From positions 1-9,918 of the forward strand of contig CAZGSG010000219.1 in assembly GCA_964528095.1 (NCBI GenBank): 9,918 nucleotides of DNA. The letters run 5' to 3'. Below are positions 6,462 to 9,918 of the stretch, piece after piece. The notes under the pieces were generated by a model that was not told the DNA's origin, made no database searches, and was given only the letters and a program-made list of their open reading frames with translations. A program made the position numbers and the translations under genes. The DNA comes from CAZGSG01 sp964528095 (GTDB lineage: Bacteria > Bacteroidota > Bacteroidia > Chitinophagales > Chitinophagaceae). The stretch's first letter is position 1. Every line of letters starts with the position of its first letter.

Positions 6462-6769
6462 CAACACTCAGCGTATGTCCCATCGCGGGTCTGGGGGTGA
6501 TGAAACATGAACTATATACACTGTTCAATAGCCGACCCCGATGCATAAGGCTATTCAGGAATCAGCGATCAAAAAATCAATATAGCCTGTAGTTTCCAAA
6601 TACCCGTTTATTTAAAATATCCCGGTATTAGTGATGGAAACAGGCTACACATCGGGGTCGGCTATGAAAAAACTGATATCTTGAAAGAAAGTTCATTCAC
6701 CAGACCCACGATGGGACATACTCCGATTGTTGAAAAGAAACACCAAAGATCAAAAGCTTCCCTTTTTCC
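6462..6769 (+). repeat. Long palindromic intergenic repeat, copy B
   Basis: A direct second copy of the unit at 6130, with a 332-base start-to-start offset. The core is 6462-6732 (271 bp), with ends CAACACTCAGCG and CCGATTGTTG. It is slightly better preserved than copy A at the right end, where CAGACCCACGATGGGACATA is the close reverse complement of the left end TATGTCCCATCGCGGGTCTG. A small deletion lies at the centre (TTTATTTAAAATATCCC, against the longer version in A). The tail AAAAGAAACACCAAAGATC and beyond, to about 6769, is shared with copy C. It ends about 60 bases before the promoter of the secreted protein gene. Confidence 0.87.
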
Positions 6770-6830
6770 ATACTTCTCCTTTCTATAGCGAGATCTGCAA
6801 TAAGTAAGAATTATGCGGTGACATAGGCAT

Positions 6831-6838
6831 TATATTTG
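6831..6838 (+). promoter_or_regulatory. Bacteroidota-type -7 promoter box
   Basis: TATATTTG is an exact match to TAnnTTTG, placed 32 bases before the ATG at 6871. That predicts a leader of about 25-28 bases ending in an A/T-rich stretch (AAAAATATATTTTA). A -33 TTTG is not clear. It follows repeat copy B closely, so the gene appears to have its own promoter. Confidence 0.55.
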
Positions 6839-6870
6839 CATTTTACGCGTACCTATAAAAATATATTTTA

Positions 6871-7266
6871 ATGAAAAGATCAATGATGATGTTATGCCTG
6901 CTATTGGCAACTTTTTTTGCCAGTGCAGATCAGTTATCCGCGCTCACCCTGGCCCAGGCTGAAAAAGCGGTAGCCTATTTAAAAAAAGAATCAACTGTTA
7001 TTTTGTGGTGTAGCTGCTGCGAAAGCGAATCAATGAAACGGATTACCGTAAACGAGGTATTTATGAAAGCCGATAAAGACGGCAAGTATTACTCGGTAGT
7101 GGTAAAGGGACGCGACGAAGAAGGAAAAGAGGTGGAAGAATATGTTGACCTGGCTTACGTGTTTGTAAAAAAGGGTAAGAATGGACATTCCCTGGGAAAA
7201 GTGCTTAAGTTCAAATGTGATCCTTGCGTGCCGCCATTTAACTGGGAAGCACCTGGCGCAGGTTAG
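6871..7266 (+). CDS. Small secreted cysteine-motif protein, unknown function
   Basis: A complete 131-residue protein. Residues 1-20 or so form a Sec signal peptide (MKRSMMMLCLLLATFFASA, likely cut after ASA-19 or LSA-24), so the mature protein is about 107-112 residues, periplasmic or exported. No lipobox is present: Cys9 lies inside the hydrophobic core. The mature part has two cysteine clusters, CSCC at 47-50 and CDPC at 116-119, with a charged, Lys/Glu-rich middle that looks beta-strand-like (YYSVVVKGRDEEGKEVEEYVDLAYVFVKKG). Five cysteines in two clusters could form disulfides or a metal site; the thioredoxin fold is not evident despite the CxxC. I do not recognise the family. It is a single-gene unit, with a -7 box 32 bases upstream and a strong terminator 28 bases after the stop. 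Confidence 0.8.
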   Translation: MKRSMMMLCLLLATFFASADQLSALTLAQAEKAVAYLKKESTVILWCSCCESESMKRITVNEVFMKADKDGKYYSVVVKGRDEEGKEVEEYVDLAYVFVKKGKNGHSLGKVLKFKCDPCVPPFNWEAPGAG

Positions 7267-7294
7267 ACCATTTATTAAGTAAGGCAAAATTTGC

Positions 7295-7322
7295 AAGCCC
7301 TGGTTTTTAACCGGGGCTTTTT
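7295..7322 (+). terminator. Intrinsic terminator of the secreted protein gene
   Basis: AAGCCCTGGTT (7295-7305), a TTT loop and AACCGGGGCTT (7309-7319) make an 11-bp stem with one G-U pair, followed by a T run to 7322. It starts 28 bases after the stop codon. This is the clearest terminator in the window and separates the secreted protein gene from the ABC permease gene. Confidence 0.9.
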
Positions 7323-7495
7323 AATGCCGCCCTTTTTCAGCCTGCTTCAAAGTTGAACACCCAGTGTACCATAAACGAACAGCCCCCAACCCCTGCCACA
7401 ACTATAAGCTATTTATGATCAGTAATTTGCAGTCATGGCATAATTGTAGCCCCCAATTTCGTCCTCTCTCATAGTTCACACAAACCACGATACAT

Positions 7496-9892
7496 ATGTT
7501 CAGCACTTATTTCGTTACCGCCTGGAGAAGTTTATGGAAGAAAAAATTCTACACATCCATTAATGTGCTTGGTCTGTCTGTTGCCACTGCCGCATTTCTA
7601 TTTTTGATCAATTATGTACTATTTGAACGGAGTTATGAAAAATATAACCCCAATGCCGACAATATCTACCGGCTTACGCTCGACTTATATAAAGGTTCGG
7701 AATTTGTAGTGACCGATTGCGAAACCTATCCCCAGATGGGACCTGTTTTCAAATCAACCATGCAGGAAGTGCAGGACTATGTAAGGATGCAGGACCTTGG
7801 CGAATCAGAGATCACTCATCTTGATAAAGCTTTTCTGTCTACAAAAGCATATGCCGCAGATCCCTCCGTCTTCCAGGTCTTTGATGTGAAATTTATCAAA
7901 GGAGATAGCAAAACAGCACTGGCCGCGCCATTGCAGACCGTAATTTCAGAAACGATAGCCCGGAAATTTTTTGGTAACACAGAGGTGATTGGTAATACCC
8001 TGGCTTTTAAAGGACAACAGTTCAAAATAACAGGGGTAATAAAGGATGTGCCGGCTAATACGCATTTGAAATTCGATTTTCTTGTTTCATTTAAGATGCT
8101 CGAAAGCTGGGGAACTGATCTTAACAGCTGGAGTGGCAATAATAATTATACTTACCTGCTGCTCAAACCGGGAACAGACAGGGCGCAGTTCAATGATAAA
8201 TTGAAGCTGTTTTCAAAGAAACGACTGAAACAGGAGATCGTAACAGCGGAGCCGATCAAAAGCATCCATCTTTATTCCAATAAAACTTTTGAGCCTGATA
8301 TAAACGGCAATGCCAGGACCGTTAATTTTCTGCTGATGATTGCGCTGCTGATCATCTTCATCGGTTCGGCCAACTATATAAACCTGACTACGGCGCGGGC
8401 TGCAGAAAAAACCAGGGAAGCGGGATTGAGAAAAGTATTGGGTTCTTCCCGTACCTCCCTGATCAAACTGTTTTTTACAGAATCGTTTATTATTAATATA
8501 CTGGCCCTGGCTGGTGCGATGGTATTGGTAAAAATTGCAATGCCTTTCTACGCGTCGATCGTTGGAGAAGCCGCCAGCGATGCGCTTTTCGGTTCCGGCA
8601 TGTTCTGGATCATCACGGCAATATTGTTTGTGCTAAATACCTTGTTGTCTGGTATATACCCGGCGTTTGTGTTGTCTTCTGTAAAGGCCGTGGTAGTGAC
8701 TACCCGCAATTTCACTGGCTCTTTAAAAGGAAGCCTCTTAAGGAAAGCACTGGTAGTGGGGCAATTCGCAGTGGCATTGATCGTGCTTTCCGCCTCAGTG
8801 ATCATTTACCAGCAATTACAGTTTGTACGAAATCAAAACCTGGGGATGAATATTAATGAGGTGCTGGTGGTAAAAGGGCCACAACTGGATGTGGCGGATT
8901 CTGTCCGCCGGCAAAGCAGCGCGATGTTCAGGAATAAACTACGACAGATACCTGGAGTTGAAAACATAGCCTTATCAGGATCACTACCAGGTTTAAGTCT
9001 TAGCTCACTCAATACAAACACGGATATCCGGCGGTTTGGTGAAACAGTCTATTCGGGAACCAATTATTATCTATATGGTATAGACGCTGGATTTGTACCG
9101 GTAATGGATATACAACTGCTGGTTGGAAAGAACTTCAGCCCCGTGGGTATTGATAATAAAGATAAAGTGCTGATCAACGAAGAGGCTGCCAGGCTGCTGG
9201 GATTTTCATCGCCCGCCGCAGCATTGGGCCAGCGGATAAAGATTGATTCGGGAGAAGACCAGTATGCAACCGTAACGGGTGTCATGAAAAACTACCACCA
9301 GCAATCACTTAAGGAAGCACAATTGCCGTTGATCCATTGGTATGAAGAAGATGCCACTGATTATTACGCTATAAAAGTACATACAGCGGATATGAAAAAG
9401 ACCATGGCGGCTATTGAAAGTATCTGGAAGGAAAATTATTCAGGCCATGTGCTCGATTATTTTTTTATGGATGAAATGTTCAATCAACAATACAAGGTCG
9501 ACATGCAGTTCGGTAAGATCCTGAATCTGTTTTCTGTATTTACCTTATTTATTACAGTACTGGGTTTGCTTGGTTTGGCTGCATATAATGCTTCCAGGCG
9601 CACAAAAGAGATTGGTATAAGAAAAGTACTGGGAGCTTCTACACCAGGAATACTTGCACTATTGTCAAAGGATTTCCTGAAACTGGTGCTGATAGCCATA
9701 GTCATAGCCGTACCCTTATGCTGGTTTGCCGTTAATAAATGGCTGCAGAACTTTGTTTACCGGGTAGAGATCAGCTGGTGGGTATTTGCAGTTACAGGTT
9801 TACTGGTCATTATTATCGCGTTTATAACAATTGGTTTTCAGTCAGCTAAAGCCGCACTGATCAATCCGGTAAAAAGCCTGCGTTCGGAGTAA
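7496..9892 (+). CDS. ABC transporter permease, MacB/FtsX type
   Basis: A complete 798-residue inner-membrane protein with the duplicated MacB_PCD plus FtsX layout. An N-terminal helix lies at about 22-43 after WRSLWKKKFYTSINVLGLSV, and a periplasmic domain at about 45-275. FtsX domain 1 has helices at about 277-297, 328-348 and 369-395. The second half has a helix at about 417-437, a periplasmic domain at about 440-670, and FtsX domain 2 with helices at about 674-696, 727-747 and 761-781. The conserved cytosolic coupling motifs TREAGLRKVLGSSR (306-319) and RTKEIGIRKVLGAS (702-715) are both present, as is the C-terminal NPVKSLRSE. Such permeases work with a separate ATPase in mechanotransmission or export of lipids, peptides or drugs; the substrate is unknown. 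No ATPase gene is in view, and only 26 bases follow the stop. No consensus promoter is seen; TAATTTG at 7423-7429 is one base short of the -7 motif. Confidence 0.93.
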   Translation: MFSTYFVTAWRSLWKKKFYTSINVLGLSVATAAFLFLINYVLFERSYEKYNPNADNIYRLTLDLYKGSEFVVTDCETYPQMGPVFKSTMQEVQDYVRMQDLGESEITHLDKAFLSTKAYAADPSVFQVFDVKFIKGDSKTALAAPLQTVISETIARKFFGNTEVIGNTLAFKGQQFKITGVIKDVPANTHLKFDFLVSFKMLESWGTDLNSWSGNNNYTYLLLKPGTDRAQFNDKLKLFSKKRLKQEIVTAEPIKSIHLYSNKTFEPDINGNARTVNFLLMIALLIIFIGSANYINLTTARAAEKTREAGLRKVLGSSRTSLIKLFFTESFIINILALAGAMVLVKIAMPFYASIVGEAASDALFGSGMFWIITAILFVLNTLLSGIYPAFVLSSVKAVVVTTRNFTGSLKGSLLRKALVVGQFAVALIVLSASVIIYQQLQFVRNQNLGMNINEVLVVKGPQLDVADSVRRQSSAMFRNKLRQIPGVENIALSGSLPGLSLSSLNTNTDIRRFGETVYSGTNYYLYGIDAGFVPVMDIQLLVGKNFSPVGIDNKDKVLINEEAARLLGFSSPAAALGQRIKIDSGEDQYATVTGVMKNYHQQSLKEAQLPLIHWYEEDATDYYAIKVHTADMKKTMAAIESIWKENYSGHVLDYFFMDEMFNQQYKVDMQFGKILNLFSVFTLFITVLGLLGLAAYNASRRTKEIGIRKVLGASTPGILALLSKDFLKLVLIAIVIAVPLCWFAVNKWLQNFVYRVEISWWVFAVTGLLVIIIAFITIGFQSAKAALINPVKSLRSE

Positions 9893-9918
9893 GGTTGTTT
9901 TAAAGAAACCGGGGCTTG

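Noticed and set aside
6130..6769. Integron attC-like sites in the palindromic repeats
   Set aside because: The ends CAACA/TGTTG vaguely recall attC core sites, but the unit is far longer than usual attC folds, the GTTRRRY core is not matched, no integrase gene is visible, and copies A and B do not bracket a cassette gene.
6130..6769. CRISPR array
   Set aside because: Only two full copies of a roughly 275-base unit exist and there are no short direct repeats with regular unique spacers.
7423..7429. Promoter -7 box for the ABC permease
   Set aside because: TAATTTG has one base too few between TA and TTTG, and no -33 box accompanies it, so it is not called.
9893..9918. Terminator after the ABC permease
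   Set aside because: AAACCGGGGCTT at the window end echoes one arm of the terminator at 7295-7322, but no complementary arm lies upstream and the sequence stops before it could be completed.

Overview
The window looks like a chromosomal stretch from a member of the Bacteroidota, probably Chitinophagaceae (Chitinophaga/Niastella-like). The grounds are moderate GC, two exact matches to the Bacteroidota -7 promoter motif TAnnTTTG, weak or absent Shine-Dalgarno sequences, a large MacB/FtsX-type permease of the form common in that phylum, and small proteins with a Bacteroidota flavour. No rRNA, tRNA, CRISPR array, integrase or transposase gene is visible.

Bases 1-2614 hold a compact plus-strand sensing and repair unit. 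It comprises the 3' end of a RIC/ScdA-type di-iron (hemerythrin-like) Fe-S repair protein, a soluble PAS histidine kinase whose PAS domain has FixL-like heme-pocket residues, and a response regulator in which a receiver domain is fused to a CRP/FNR-type cNMP-fold and HTH DNA-binding domain. Kinase and regulator overlap by ATGA. The reading is that the kinase senses a small molecule or redox cue (O2 or NO are the obvious candidates) and phosphorylates the CRP-like regulator, which then controls stress genes, perhaps including the RIC gene.

Bases 2611-3598 hold a divergent pair: a minus-strand conserved hypothetical protein whose stop codon overlaps that of the regulator, and a plus-strand three-helix membrane protein. 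The 211-base gap between them carries a CRP/FNR-like palindrome (CTGA-N6-TCAG) and a good -7 box. This makes it a candidate target of the neighbouring regulator.

Bases 3599-3879 hold a weak hairpin and what looks like a frameshifted 41-codon small gene. Bases 3880-4602 encode a DUF1275/YoaK-family membrane protein. A minus-strand AI-2E-family transporter occupies 4769-5875.

Bases 5876-6870 are gene-free. They contain two tandem copies of a roughly 275-bp long-palindrome repeat with ends CAACA...TGTTG. A third, right-arm-only copy lies at 4613-4739, so the AI-2E gene sits between direct copies. The repeat resembles a MITE-like or other intergenic palindromic element and is the least explained structure here.

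Bases 6871-7322 hold a small secreted cysteine-rich protein with its own promoter and a clear intrinsic terminator. Bases 7496-9892 encode a complete 798-residue ABC transporter permease of the MacB/FtsX type.
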